NCBI GenBank assembly: GCA_021209875.1
Contig: JAGYVD010000002.1
Span: 4,588,001 to 4,652,000 of the forward strand
Length of the DNA stretch: 64,000 nucleotides
Reading direction: 5' to 3'
Source: Rosellinia necatrix
Taxonomy: Eukaryota > Ascomycota > Sordariomycetes > Xylariales > Xylariaceae
Each line of letters opens with the position of its first letter. Position 1 is the first letter of the stretch. Position numbers and translations under genes: made by a program. Of this stretch, positions 34,508 through 46,713 are shown one piece after another. Below the pieces are notes generated by a model. The model searched no databases and had not been told where the DNA came from. It saw only the letters and a list, made by a program, of their open reading frames with translations.

Positions 34508-37500
34508 ATGCCTATTGTCACGCCGGACAAGTTGGCCAGCCTGCAGCAGCATGCAGATGATGTGCGAAATGTAGACATCCCCTCCTCCCCCCTTTTTTGT
34601 TAAGCCATGTGCAACCGACTTACACTGCCTCAGATTTGCATCTTAGCCCACGTCGATCATGGGAAAACCTCACTTACAGACGCTTTACTTGCCACGAACG
34701 GCATCATCTCGCCCAAGCTCGCCGGCAAGATCCGTTATCTCGACTCCAGGCCCGATGAGCAAGTCCGGGGCATTACCATGGAGTCATCCGCAATCTCTTT
34801 ATATTTTTCCATGTTGCGGCGGCCCGCACCAGATGCCGAGCCAATTTCCAAGGAGTACCTGATAAATTTAATCGACTCGCCAGGCCACATCGATTTTAGC
34901 AGCGAGGTGTCGACTGCCTCGCGATTATGTGACGGCGCAGTCGTCTTAGTGGACGCCGTTGAAGGCGTCTGCAGCCAGACGGTTACCGTACTTCGCCAGA
35001 CCTGGGTTGAAAAACTAAAACCTTTGCTGGTTATCAACAAGATTGATCGCCTGGTCACAGAGCTGAAGATGACACCGGCTGAGGCGTATATCCATTTAAG
35101 CAAGCTTCTAGAGCAGGTAAACGCCGTACTGGGGAGTTTTTTCCAGGGTGAGCGTATGGAAGAGGACTTGAATTGGAGAGAGCGCATGGACGAGCGAGTG
35201 GCGGCAGCGACAGCTAGGGATTCCAAACTCGATAACGCCGAAAGCGATGCAGGTGATCTCCAATTCGAGGAACGAGACGATGAGGAGCTATATTTCGCCC
35301 CGGAAAAAAACAACGTCATATTTAGCAGCGCGGTTGATGGATGGGCATTTACTGTTCGGCAATTCGCAAGCTTATACGAAAAGAAGCTTGGAATAAAACG
35401 CAATATCATGGAGAAAGTCCTGTGGGGTGACTTTTATCTTGATCCAAAGAGCAAAAAGGTCCTTGGACGAAAACACTTAAAAGGTAGGAACTTGAAGCCC
35501 ATGTTTGTGCAGCTCGTGCTTGAGCAAATATGGGCTGCCTACCAAGCGACAATGGGTGGTGACCACGGAAAGGGGTAAGTGATTACGTTCACATGAAAAG
35601 TATCCCGAACCCCTCAGTTCTAATAACCTAAACTTGTTTAGCGACCCTATCCTGCTCGAAAAGATCACCAAATCTTTAAATATTACAATACCACCTCACA
35701 TTGCCCGAGCTCGAGATCCCCGACTGTTAATGACGACCGTCTTTTCATCCTGGCTACCTCTCTCGACCGCGCTACTTGTGTCCGTTATTGAGTCGCTACC
35801 ATCTCCTAAAGTAGCACAGGCGGAGAGGTTTCCAGAAATGCTAGAAGACTCTCCTGGGTCGGATCATATCGACCCCCTTGTCAGGGCGGCCATGATTGAC
35901 TTCAAATCCTCCAAATCTGACCCCGTAGTCGCGTATGTCAGCAAGATGGTCTCAGTTCCCGAGAGCGAGTTGCCTGAGAATAAAAGGCGAACTGGCCAGC
36001 TTAGTGCCGATGAGGCCAGGGAACTCGCAAGGAGAAAACGAGCAGAATTTGCACGAGCGCAGCAATCAGATACAAATGGGATGAGTGATGTCGGTACTGC
36101 ACTCGACAGCATATCGTTGGACGATTTCGTCCCGCAATTAGAGGAAAAGCAGGCCGAGGTTGAGCACCTGATAGGATTCGCGAGGATATACTCTGGTACC
36201 ATCTCAGTCGGCGATTCGCTCTACGTCTTACCGCCTAAGTTTTCCCCAGCGAATCCCCATGCATCGCCAGAGGCGAAAAAGGTGACAGTAACATCCCTCT
36301 ATATGCTCATGGGACGGAACTTGGAGTCCCTAGACTCGGTACCCGCCGGTGTGGTATTCGGCATCGGTGGTCTCGAAGGGAGTATCCTAAAGTCAGGTAC
36401 CCTGTGCAGTCAGCTGGATGGATCCGTCAACCTCGCTGGGGTACACATGGCGGGTAAACCAATCGTTCGTGTCGCCCTCGAACCTGTAAATCCTGCGGAT
36501 TTGGACAAAATGATCGAGGGCTTGAAGCTTCTGGTACAGAGCGACCCATGCGCCGAGTACGAACAATTCCAAAGTGGCGAGCATGTTCTACTGACAGCTG
36601 GAGAACTGCATTTCGAACGATGCTTAACAGATCTTAAGGAGCGGTTTGCAAGATGTGATATACAGGCGGGCGCGCCCATCGTGCCATACAGAGAAACAAT
36701 AGTACGAGCCGAAGAGATGCGCCCACCAGCCAATAAGGACTTGGGGCGAGGCGCCGTCGTCGGTGTCACGAGTTCGAAGCAAGTGAGCATCACATTGCGG
36801 GTTCGGCCCTTGCCACAAAACGTCACTGAGTTTCTTCTCAAGAATGCAGCGTCCGTAAAGCGTGTTTATTCAGAACAGGACGGTATAGACCAAGTTGAGA
36901 ACAACGAAGAACTCCAAGATCAACAAAATATTGAAATCGACGGGGACATCATTGAAAGCAAAGCACTGTCCCTCGATGATTTCAAAAAGAAGCTCGGAGA
37001 GACGCTGGAAAGTAGCAAGGGCCGCGAAACATGGAAAGGTATCGTCGATAAAATTGTCTCGTTCGGGCCTCAACGCATAGGCCCGAATATCCTTATCGAC
37101 GCGACGAAAGACGGTTTGTTTCCTAAGTTCTTCTCAGGAGCCGAGGTTGGCGATGGTACACCAAAGGCTGACGAAGCCCTCCATGCCGCCCACTTATGCG
37201 ATAAGGTCACGTATGCGTTTCAGCTCGCCACCAGCCAGGGGCCGCTATGCAACGAACCTGTCCAAGGCGTGGGCATTATTATCGAAGACCTGGTTGTCAC
37301 GGCTACGGAGGAGGAAACCTCGGCTCGCGACCGGCTAGGCAGACTGACAGGAGAGGTTATCAAGACAGTCCAGCAAACCATTCGACAAGGCTTTCTGGAC
37401 TGGTCCCCACGGCTCATGCTTGCCATGTACTCATGCGAGATTCAGGCTAGTAGTATGTGACCTCCCTTCCCCTTTTCCCTCTCTAATCCCTTATTCAATG

Positions 37501-37913
37501 CCAGCGAGCTGATCATGTGCCTCACAATAGCCGAAGTTCTAGGCCGCGTGTACGACGTGCTGACGCGGCGGCGGGGGCGCGTGCTATCGGAGCAGATGAA
37601 AGAGGGCACGCCGTTCTTCACGATCCAGTCGCTGCTCCCGGTTGCCGAGTCGTTCGGCTTCGCGGACGACATGCGGAAGCGGACGTCGGGCGCCGCGCAG
37701 CCGCAGCTCATCTTCGCCGGCTTCGAGGTCCTGGACGAGGACCCGTTCTGGGTGCCCTTCACCGAGGACGACCTCGAGGACCTCGGCGAGCTCGCAGACA
37801 AGGAGAACGTGGCCAAGCGCTACATGGATGGTGTGCGACGCAGGAAGGGCCTGCTCGTCGAGGGCCGCCACCAGCGCGTCGCGGCCGAGAAGCAGAAGAC
37901 GTTGAAGCGATAG
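34508..37913 (+). CDS. RIA1: ribosome-assembly GTPase EFL1 (RIA1), elongation-factor-2-like
   Basis: Cytoplasmic GTPase that, with SBDS/Sdo1, releases Tif6/eIF6 from pre-60S subunits. Four exons, 34508-34570, 34634-35574, 35642-37452 and 37531-37913, total 3198 nt and 1065 aa. Exon 1 encodes [20 protein letters not shown] and splices to [14 protein letters not shown], giving the G1 loop. [12 protein letters not shown] (switch I), DSPGHIDF (G3) and NKIDRL (G4) follow. An acidic insertion and EF2-like domains II-V follow, with [10 protein letters not shown] and [11 protein letters not shown]. The last splice (GTATGT...ATAG) makes [13 protein letters not shown]. The C-terminus contains [19 protein letters not shown], the expected domain IV/V join, and ends in a basic helix. 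The alternative acceptor around 37504 would insert residues absent from the family. Exon 4 is far richer in G/C at third positions than exons 2 and 3. Confidence 0.95.
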
Positions 37914-38057
37914 TTGGGGCATGTGTTGTATCCTTGAAAATAGATTTAGAGGCCATCACATCAGCTAGTTCTACAACAGTAGAGCTGTCAAAATCCAACA
38001 CCACTATTTTGGACTAGTACAAGCAAGCAGAGTTTCTGATTGTTCTCCTTTACTTAC

Positions 38058-38094
<37 letters not shown>

Positions 38095-38385
38095 TGCAAG
38101 ATTTATAGGAAATAGCATATAGAGGTAGATAGATTTAAATGGTTGTTTTTTATGTTCTAAATACCAGGGGGTTATAATTGACCTGCGTCGTGAATCGGCT
38201 GATGTTAGGAAGTGTGCATACATAATATGAGCGGCGCAGCCGATTCTCCCAAGTTTGACGGTCTTATCCAACTCCTCTACTCTACCATATCCCCTCTCGC
38301 GTCCAGCAAGACGGACGATCCCAGTACTGTTACAAGTGCGGTCATACCACCACCACCTACATACATATCCGTACCACCTGGTTCT
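37914..38385. other. intergenic, tail-to-tail
   Basis: Space between the 3' ends of EFL1 and the CAF17 gene. It holds an (AC)17 run at 38059-38093 and no coding sequence I can support. Confidence 0.6.
38059..38093. repeat. (AC)17 microsatellite
   Basis: Uninterrupted dinucleotide run downstream of EFL1. Confidence 0.95.
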
Positions 38386-39939
38386 CTATTGTTGATGATG
38401 TTTGATGGTATCCTCGTCCAGCCGCCGACGAAGCCAATCAGGCACGAACGCTTTGACCTTGACAATCTCCTTCCCGACTGACCCAACAGCAGCAGCAGCA
38501 GCAGCAGCAGCCTCCCCGTCCTCGCTCTTGCTGGGCTGGATGACGAATTCAGCCGTCGGGTTGAACTCGAGAGCGGCGGTATCGTTGGGCACGACGAGAT
38601 CGGACATGAGCTGGACGCGGCACAGCGCGAGCCCGATATTTCCGACGCCGGCGAGGAAGGTGCCGGTGCTGCGGCCCTTCTTGCCGAGGCGGCCGATCGT
38701 GAGGCCGCGCATATCTCCTCCTACCCCCCCACCGCCGCCGATAGTGGCCAGGGCGGTGGCGGCGGCGTCGGGCCTGTACTCGAGGGAGGTGGGGATGGGG
38801 TCGTCGGGGCCGTAGAGGACGCAGGGCAGGAGGCGCTTGCGGACGACGCCGCGGTGGCGCGTGCGGATGGTCAGCTCCTGGCCGACGTAGCAGCCCTTGC
38901 GGAAGTCGATGCCGCCCATGGCGTCCAGGTTGGACTCCTGCGGCAGCGCCTGCGCGGGCACGATCTCGGCACCGCCCTCCGCCACGCCGCGCAGGTACCG
39001 GCGCACGCGGTACGCGCCCTCGTCGACCCCCCCCGGCCGCAGCCGCAGCAGCTCTCCCAGCGGCGACCCCGCCGCCGCCTGCGCGTCCAGATCCGCCCCG
39101 GCCGCGAGGACCCGGTAGCCCATGCCCGGGGCGCGCGGGTCGCGCAGGATGACGGCTCGCCCGTCGCCGTCGCCGTCGTGCCGTGCGAGGCCGCAGTCGT
39201 AGCCGTTGCCGTCATGGCCGTCGTCGTTCCAGACCTGCCACACGCTCATCTCGTCCTCGTCGACCGCGCGCAGGGCGATCTTGCTGCGCAGCTTGTAGCG
39301 CTTGAGGTGTTTGAGCAGGGTCGTCAGCTGCGCGGCGTCCACTTCGATCACGAAGTGCGGGTCGCCGCCGCCGCCGCCGCCGCCGCTGTCCGGGCGCGGG
39401 GAAGGGGCCGGGTAGATGAAGACGTCGTGTAGCACGCGGCCCAGCGCGTTGAGGAAGCCGCAGTAGGACCACGGGATCGCCGTCCGCGCCGTGCGCTGGC
39501 CGGCAGCAGCCGTGGCCCCCTCGATCGAGGTCGTGACGAGGCCCTGCAGGAAGTGCGGCGCATCGGCGCCGGAGATGGATATCAGCCGTCGCGTCCTCAG
39601 GCGTGCGTAGCCCGAGGACGGGGGCGGCGCGGGAGGTAGCGGTGCGGTTGTTGTCGTCGCTATTGTTGTTGTTGTCGTCGTCGTCGTCGCCGTCGTCGTC
39701 ATCGTCGTCGTCGTCGTCGCCGTCGTCGCCGGGGAGGTGCCGGATCGGGTCTGCTCGCGGAGAGGGGCGGTCGAGGCGTAGCTTCGCCTCTGTCGCTGCG
39801 ACGGGTCTCGGGTCTGCCGCTGCTGCATCGACAATTGACATGATGCGCAGACGAAAGCAGCTCGGGGGCTGCTAAGAGGCGCCGATGACAGGCTGCTTCT
39901 GATTGGCCATCGTGAGACGCTGCGTGGGAGGGCCTGCAT
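38386..39939 (-). CDS. CAF17: mitochondrial iron-sulfur cluster assembly factor CAF17/IBA57 (folate-binding YgfZ family)
   Basis: Mitochondrial matrix protein acting with ISCA proteins late in 4Fe-4S cluster assembly. Single exon, 517 aa from MQALPRSVSRWPIRSS, a basic Ser/Arg-rich start that looks like a mitochondrial presequence. Residues about 115-125 begin the core (YARLRTRRLISISGADAPHF, then LQGLVTTSI). The signature KGCYVGQELTIRTRHRG is present with its conserved Cys. GRVLHDVFIYP, FVIEVDA and KRYKLRSKI are further family segments. Insertions lengthen it over the usual size of about 350-450 aa: a poly-Thr run near the N-terminus (from GTC/TTG triplets at about 39655-39722), Gly runs at about 39362-39384, and an Asp/Gly/His-rich insert after VWQVWNDDG. 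GC-rich throughout. The start could lie further upstream, but upstream codons do not resemble a presequence. It is convergent with EFL1. Confidence 0.9.
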   Translation of the reverse strand: MQALPRSVSRWPIRSSLSSAPLSSPRAAFVCASCQLSMQQRQTRDPSQRQRRSYASTAPLREQTRSGTSPATTATTTTTMTTTATTTTTTTTIATTTTAPLPPAPPPSSGYARLRTRRLISISGADAPHFLQGLVTTSIEGATAAAGQRTARTAIPWSYCGFLNALGRVLHDVFIYPAPSPRPDSGGGGGGGDPHFVIEVDAAQLTTLLKHLKRYKLRSKIALRAVDEDEMSVWQVWNDDGHDGNGYDCGLARHDGDGDGRAVILRDPRAPGMGYRVLAAGADLDAQAAAGSPLGELLRLRPGGVDEGAYRVRRYLRGVAEGGAEIVPAQALPQESNLDAMGGIDFRKGCYVGQELTIRTRHRGVVRKRLLPCVLYGPDDPIPTSLEYRPDAAATALATIGGGGGVGGDMRGLTIGRLGKKGRSTGTFLAGVGNIGLALCRVQLMSDLVVPNDTAALEFNPTAEFVIQPSKSEDGEAAAAAAAAVGSVGKEIVKVKAFVPDWLRRRLDEDTIKHHQQ

Positions 39940-42900
39940 TGTGCCACGCTGTGCGGTATTGACTAGGTAATGTATATTATCATCGAGATCCGGGTAGTTT
40001 GTAAGAATGCCCTCATAAATGGTCTTGATTTTAGCAGCTGCTTGATTCAATTCGAACTTGCCTCATCTTTTGAGATGACGTAATATTTACAGGGATTATA
40101 GCTCCATAGGTACCTATGAGTTGTCTAGTAGTTTGTTAATCGAGAACGCTAATTGGAGGACCTCAATGCACTAAACCAATCAAGTAACTGCCTCCCAGGT
40201 ACAACTAGGTACCTGAGTAAGTGGTTAGATAAGGTGGCCATAGCTCTTAACGCATTCATTCAGTTGATACCCACCTCATTATCCTACCTCATTATCCATT
40301 ATCAATACCCAGTAATACCCAGTAATACCCAGTCATTGTGGCACCTACCTATATATATTACCTACCTCTCAAGCATGCCTAAATCCGGAAAAAGCTCCGG
40401 TAACATATAAATTGACGGCATCTTATGCGGCGTCAAGGTATAATGTCCTACTACTACCTACCCCACGTTGACACCGATCCCGATCCCGATCCCGGCGGAT
40501 CCGAAACTAAGGACAGCAGCAACGCAATATAGGCGCCTGTAGGAACACGGGAGCCTAGCCCTAAGAAACGTGCTATCTTTAGATAATATAACTCGCCTAC
40601 AGGTGAATATGATCGAATCACAGTCACGAATAGGGTCAACAACCCGAGGGCAGTAGCCGTGGCCGGAGCCAGGACAGCCATACGAGTTCTCCTCGGGCAT
40701 TGGAAGAGCAGGGGCAGAGTTATAACACAATAAGAGATGCAACGATGACCGGAGGTCAATCCGAGCCGTGCAACGCTCCATCTGGGAATATGGCCAATGC
40801 CCGCTCGGATTCGTATTTCCCCCAGGCGAAAAGGGTTTGATATTCACGACCGATAAAGGGGAGAGGAGACAATAATAATAACTACCCCCCTGAAGGCATT
40901 TGGCCATGTTCAATGCGTATGCGCCGCTACGTAGAGGCGTCAGGCTGTAGGCATGTTAAAGATATTACAGCAGCTAATGGTACAAGAAAACGACTTGCCA
41001 CACAAGAAGGACTCGGGGATTCAGGGATTCGGGGAACTCGGGGACTCGGGGGACTCCGGGGCTACCTCAGCAGCGTAAACTGATAGGACGTGGTCAGAAC
41101 AGCCTACTACTGCAAGCCGAGTATCGCTATCATGATGGGTCACAGTGGGATATTCCCATCCGGGGTGGAAATACCCATGGCCGGCATTCTAGCGTCCAGG
41201 AAGCATACCAGCAGTGCCAGCAACAGCAAACGAGTGATTCGTCTTAGTTTTTCTTTGTTTGAGGCAGCAGTTGAGGGTTAGCAGAGCCCTCTCCTCAGCT
41301 CGATCGCCGAAGTGTTTGCCTTTCGCAACGATAATCAAGCTCGGGATGTTTACCATACAGACATGAATGAGCCTATTTGGCTAATAATGACTATCTAGGA
41401 TCTATAGTACTACCATGACTCGCTCTTGTGTGAAGTAATTAATGCAGAAATAACCAAATTACATTTCATGACCCAGAACCTATACTGTGAGATCTGCCAG
41501 CGTGCCTCTTTGGTTAGGCTTACAGGAGACGAGTTTTTGATATGCAGAGTCACGAATGGCCGCCGATCCCTGTTCACGAACCAGCTAGTCGGTACAATGT
41601 CAAAGCGTTCAGATGATTCAACGGAGTACACTACTATCGAATCCGCACGTAGTGGATTATGTGAGGCTTAGTGCAGCAACGAGGTCTACTGGTATAGGCG
41701 ATCGTGGATCCCCCGCTCTCTCCCAAATACCGAGTTTACATGATCAGAGGGGGGTGGCAGAAGCTCACGCGGGCGGACAGGGAAGAGTATTGTACCATGC
41801 CGGCGTTGTTAAACCTACGACGGATGTAATGTGCCTGTGGTTCATGGGGTCCATTCGAACGACGCCGTGAAGGCTTCTTGGGAAACGAGCGGGCTCGCGT
41901 GTCTCTCGAGAGTCATGCTCACTTTCCTCGCGCCCGCGCCGTATAGAATAGCCAATACCCCGAAGACCCCCCTGGACTACATTTGTCGGTGCCGAAGGCC
42001 GAGGCGCTGGAGTTGCGCATTCATGACGTCTATCATTACTCACTCACGAGGTTCAACAGTGACAGATACCACCAGGGCTCGTCCAAAACCACTGCCCCGA
42101 GTTATACCGAGCGCTGTCTAGGGCGGGAACGTAAACTCCTATCGCCATTCCATGTTCCACCCGACAACTTCCGCAATGAAAATACTACTCTCAAGTATAC
42201 CTTGAAGGGCATTATGGATTCCAAGCATTTGATCTCCATCTGTCTGCATCGCTATCCGGCGAAAGACGGACCATGAATAAAGCGTGTGGCAATGGCATGC
42301 CAGCAAGACACCCTTTCTTCCCCAATAGTTGCATTGCGAACGCACGTAGATCGGATCTCGTAGGGCCGATAAAGTGCCTTGCATGATTAAGTCCGGAAAA
42401 CGGGGGACGTGGATTACATATTGTGCTTTGGGGAGACGAGCACCAGATAGATTGAAACTTAACCGAGGTAAAACGTTGCGGCGGTAACACCAACACCATA
42501 ACACTAACTACCTAGTTAGTGTAAGTATAGATCCCCGGCCGTAAAGGCTGTAGTAGGTAGTGTCATCTCTAACTGCACCAACGTCACGGTTTTCCCAGAT
42601 GTATAGAACCTAAAACCCATAGGCGCCCGTGTAAGACAAATCGAATCTACCTGCTGTAAACCCCCCACACCAGGGAGCTCAGCTAGGTATTCAGTCGGCA
42701 TCGGCAAGACATGCCCCTGATAAGCACCGAGCGGAAGGCCCGGAAGGCCCCGAAACACGGGAACCGGTATTCCGTTCATTATAAGCGCGACAGGCCGTGT
42801 CTATAGGCCACATATATTCGCAGCCGCTACATCCTGACAAAGACCCGGGGAACTCGAAGACCCCGCCACTTTCGCGCGGCGATCTAATCTAGGGAGCTCG

Positions 42901-45703
42901 CGACGCACTAAGACCCCGCGAGCGCGGATCCACCACCAGCCTAGCCCACGGGTCCGTCGGGAGTCCGCCCCCGCGCCCGGCATTCCATCTCGCTGCCCAG
43001 CCGGGAAAAAGGCACGGTAACAGTAATCATGATGCTTCCCATGTTGCACGTATGCCGCGTTAGCGCTCTCTGCCGAAAAGGTACAACCAAAGGGCGTCTT
43101 ACTATTCCATACCTAGCTATGCCCTTCGCGATAAAGCGCAGCCTCGGAATGTGTGACGGCGCAAGTGATCGGGATCATCATATGCACGTGGACGGACAGA
43201 TGGACGGGCGATAGGTTCGCCCGCCACAGTGACACAGACGAAATCCATATTCCGGGCTAGGTGGGTTGGACGAAGTGCGGACGTAGTACATGGCAGTACA
43301 ACTCCAAAGGTACCCCCCGTGGCCTCATGCATGTCTGTAGAGTTGGCGGTAAGTACCCATGCCCCATCTACATATGTTCCGGAGTGTCTGGGTTAAGTGC
43401 AACGCGGACGCGACAACACCGCCCGGCGACGAGGTGGGCCTGCTGCTGCCCGCGAATGTGTGCCCCGTCACTGAACGGCGCCCGTGGGGAGATCGCGTGA
43501 GTGCCTCATAGATGATCGTGTGAGGCGATGGTAGGCATGGAGGCAGGCTGGCAGGCAGGCTGGTAGGCTGGCAGGTAGGCTACGCTACCAATTCTTACAC
43601 CCTCAAGAATACAATTGCGTAGGAGTCTAAATGATGCTTGATCACGCGGCTACCTGCAGCGAATCCTTTGCAGCTGTTTCGGATCCTCGCTGACCATTCA
43701 TGAGGCAATTTGGCATCCTTCGTCTCGTTGGGTTGGTGCCTGCGTATATACAGCAGGAGTTGACAAATACCACATGCCTCGTAGCGGCATGTGGCGTTGT
43801 AGTACACATATACAATCTGGATAGGCGCACTTGAGCCGCAGTGTTGAAGTGCTCCTGAGGTGTCAATTCCACAACCCCCAAAAGAGGAATCGGATACGAG
43901 CTTCGTAGCGTATCATTGGGGCACTTATCGGCACCTATCCCTCTCCATGGGCATTAGCAACTGAATGGGATCTAGATCCATACTCGGTGGATGGTGGTGA
44001 ACGCACCCAACATAATTGGCCTCGTGGGAATCAGGCCGGCGTTTGCAAATGTTGAGGTTTCCACCGACAAACCATTTGATAGATCGAATGTTGGTCGTAC
44101 AACCAACAGCAATTGTTCACCAGTTCGAAAGAAACATGTACAACCGCGATGCGATGGTTTGTGTCTGTGTACACGTTGGCGAATCATCACATGCCCAATC
44201 CGGCCAATGTTACTTCGCATGCAAGTGAGATCCCTCCCCGTTTCGATAATACGTGCATATATGTAGGGGGCTTGCCTCCGCTGTTTCGGGATTTGTTCAC
44301 AGTTGTTGGTCACTGGATTTATGTCCATATATCCACCTATTCAATGGTATACAGCTGGTTGTAGAATGGACGCACGCATTGGACAAACGCACCGTTCCCC
44401 ATCAAAGACCGGTGGTGGTGATGATCGGGAGGATCACTGTGAAACGAAGAGAACGCCAAGAAGGTGGGGAAGACTCTGATTCCTCAACTTCAATCCTGAA
44501 TCATAAGGTATAGTCATGTCGGCGGACCAGTCATAGATCGGGGAAAGGCTGCGATCCCACAAATCACCTGTCCACACCACTGTGGCTCGTCGGCGGCGGG
44601 ACCTCTCTGGCGAGAATAGGAGGAGACTGGCTGATATAATCATTAGGCGGTAATCATTTCGTGCATGAATTCATCTGCCTCCTGGCCCCTCAGGGCGGTA
44701 GGGCAGGCGGTGACAGGGTAGTAGACAGGCTGACCGCATATGATGCGCGTAGGCGCGGTCAAGTGGGATCCAAGGGGGTGTAGCGTTCTGTTTGATGTGC
44801 CTCGGAATGATGTGAAATGATAGGCTGCCCGACGGGTAACGATATGTGCTGGCCGGCGCCCGTGATGGAGTTGTGGTGACACGACAACACCATTCTGTCG
44901 GGTCGGTGTGGGTATGGATGGGGGTGATCCCAACACACACAACGGACCGGGGAAAGCGAGTAGCATTACCCCGTAGCAGCGCGGGTTACCGGCCTCGCGA
45001 ATTTACGCAACGCCATCCACCATCCACCATCATCCACCACCACCCACCATCCGCCATCCGCCATCCGTGAGCAGGATGGGGACGGTTGGAGGCCAGATCT
45101 GCGCTGGCAAGGCAACCGTGCAAAGATTATACATGCATGCATTCCCACCCAACTCAAGATCTTGGTGGCAGAAGTAGCGAGGTAAGCTACGTAAAATGGT
45201 GGACGAGACAATAAGAAATTCACATCTTTCTTACACTCATTCCGCCAAGAGCGCATCCTCGTCATTGCAGCGCTACTCACCCACGAGATAGGATTATACT
45301 GCCTCATTTCCGGGTCGGTCCTCCCGTCATACAAGTATGCGAGCAACTACTTTGGGTATGGCGATCGATTTGCTCGGGGCCAAAACTGAGCACCTATCCA
45401 GGAGACGGACGGGTAATTATGAGTAAGTATCTGTAGTTATCTAGTGTATGTAAGTAGCGTAGTCTTTGCCCTCGCTCACGCAAAGACCGCAACACATCCC
45501 CGTCGGCGTCTGGGACTGGGCGGACATCTTGATAGTGCCGATTTCGGGTTTCGCCCGTTCAACGACGCCATGGTTCGTGTTGGTTGACTAGACACGGGCT
45601 GGTCTGTGTGTGCACTATAGCTAGACCTGGCTAAGGCCAGAAGGCTGAACGGGGCTGTCTCCCAGCGATAGCAACAGGGGGCGAGTGAGACTTCTTCCTC
45701 CTC

Positions 45704-45706
<3 letters not shown>

Positions 45707-45757
<51 letters not shown>
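45707..45757. repeat. (CTG)17 trinucleotide repeat
   Basis: Seventeen perfect CTG units, (CAG)17 on the minus strand, next to four CCT units. A minus-strand frame would read Gln17-Glu5, but its flanks look non-coding. Confidence 0.95.
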
Positions 45758-45758
<1 letters not shown>

Positions 45759-46619
45759 GCACGAACTGGTCGGCGACCACACATCGATGTCGGGCCTCGT
45801 CGGGACGGAATTGATGAAGCGCATGAGTCGATATATGACAGACGCTAAGACCTCCCACTGTGCGGCGACTGGTGGGCTCGCCGAAGGACGAGGCTAAAAA
45901 CCAAGGGAAGTGGGAAATTGAGAGTAGTGGTTTAAATGGGAAATGAAGGCATCGTCAGTGAGACGGCCGTGCTGGATTTCCGTCTAATGATCACGGCCAC
46001 ATGGCAGGGAGCACCCACCGGGTGGGGGCGAAATGGCCTGAAGGGTGGGGGCCGACTGAGCCTATCTCGTCGGCGGGCTCTGTTCTGGCGATATCATTGG
46101 CCAGTTTACAGCAATTCCGGCAAGCCTTAGCGGCACCTGGTCTGAGACAGCAAGGGTTGTCCCGGCACCTCACCAGGAACATGTCATCTGTCACCGTCTT
46201 GTGGGTTTCCTTGATGGCCTGAATCAAAAATGCTGCGCGACAAGTCGGTCACGCCACCTATACCCGCTCCGAGTTATGTGTAGGCATCTATCCGAGCAGG
46301 AAGGAAGGCTTCTTGGAGCTGGGCGCTGTCCCATGTGTAGATTGCCCTCACCGAGCACAGGCAGCCATATTGTGAGTGCGCCGTGTCTGTCGATCAGTCT
46401 GACTCGAGGGGATGACGTGAGTGATGTGATCAACGAACCGGGGAACTGGCCAGTTAACGCCGAATGCTCAAGGAATTAGTAGTTCAGTGTATATGTAGAT
46501 ACCAGGTAGCTAACAGATGCCCCGTTGTGGAGAAACCGGTACGGTATATCTATAACGGGGCTAGCGCTCGCACCGCACCAACAAAAATTATAAACATCAC
46601 AGGTTGAAAAAAAAAAAAA

Positions 46620-46713
46620 AAGGCAAGGCCTCAAATTTTTCTTATTAAGATCCCGGGTGGAGCGGTAGCCCGTTGGAAACCCGGGTAGTTAGAAAGCCGG
46701 GAAGCCTTGTCTT
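46620..46713. repeat. 94-nt foldback with nested stems
   Basis: Outer arms 46620-46631 and 46702-46713 pair at 11 of 12 positions (one G-U pair). Inner arms CCCGGGT (46652) and ACCCGGG (46679) pair perfectly. A TTTT run follows at 46717, as after RNA polymerase III transcripts. No internal promoter box was found, so an RNA gene is only a possibility. Confidence 0.45.

Noticed and set aside
40454..40759. Minus-strand 101-codon frame with two hydrophobic stretches and YYLKI, faintly SUR7-like
   Set aside because: Too short, no loop cysteines or start context, and no splice-supported extension.
45476..45784. Minus-strand frame encoding Gln17-Glu5
   Set aside because: The frame exists because a triplet repeat cannot contain a stop; its flanks look non-coding.
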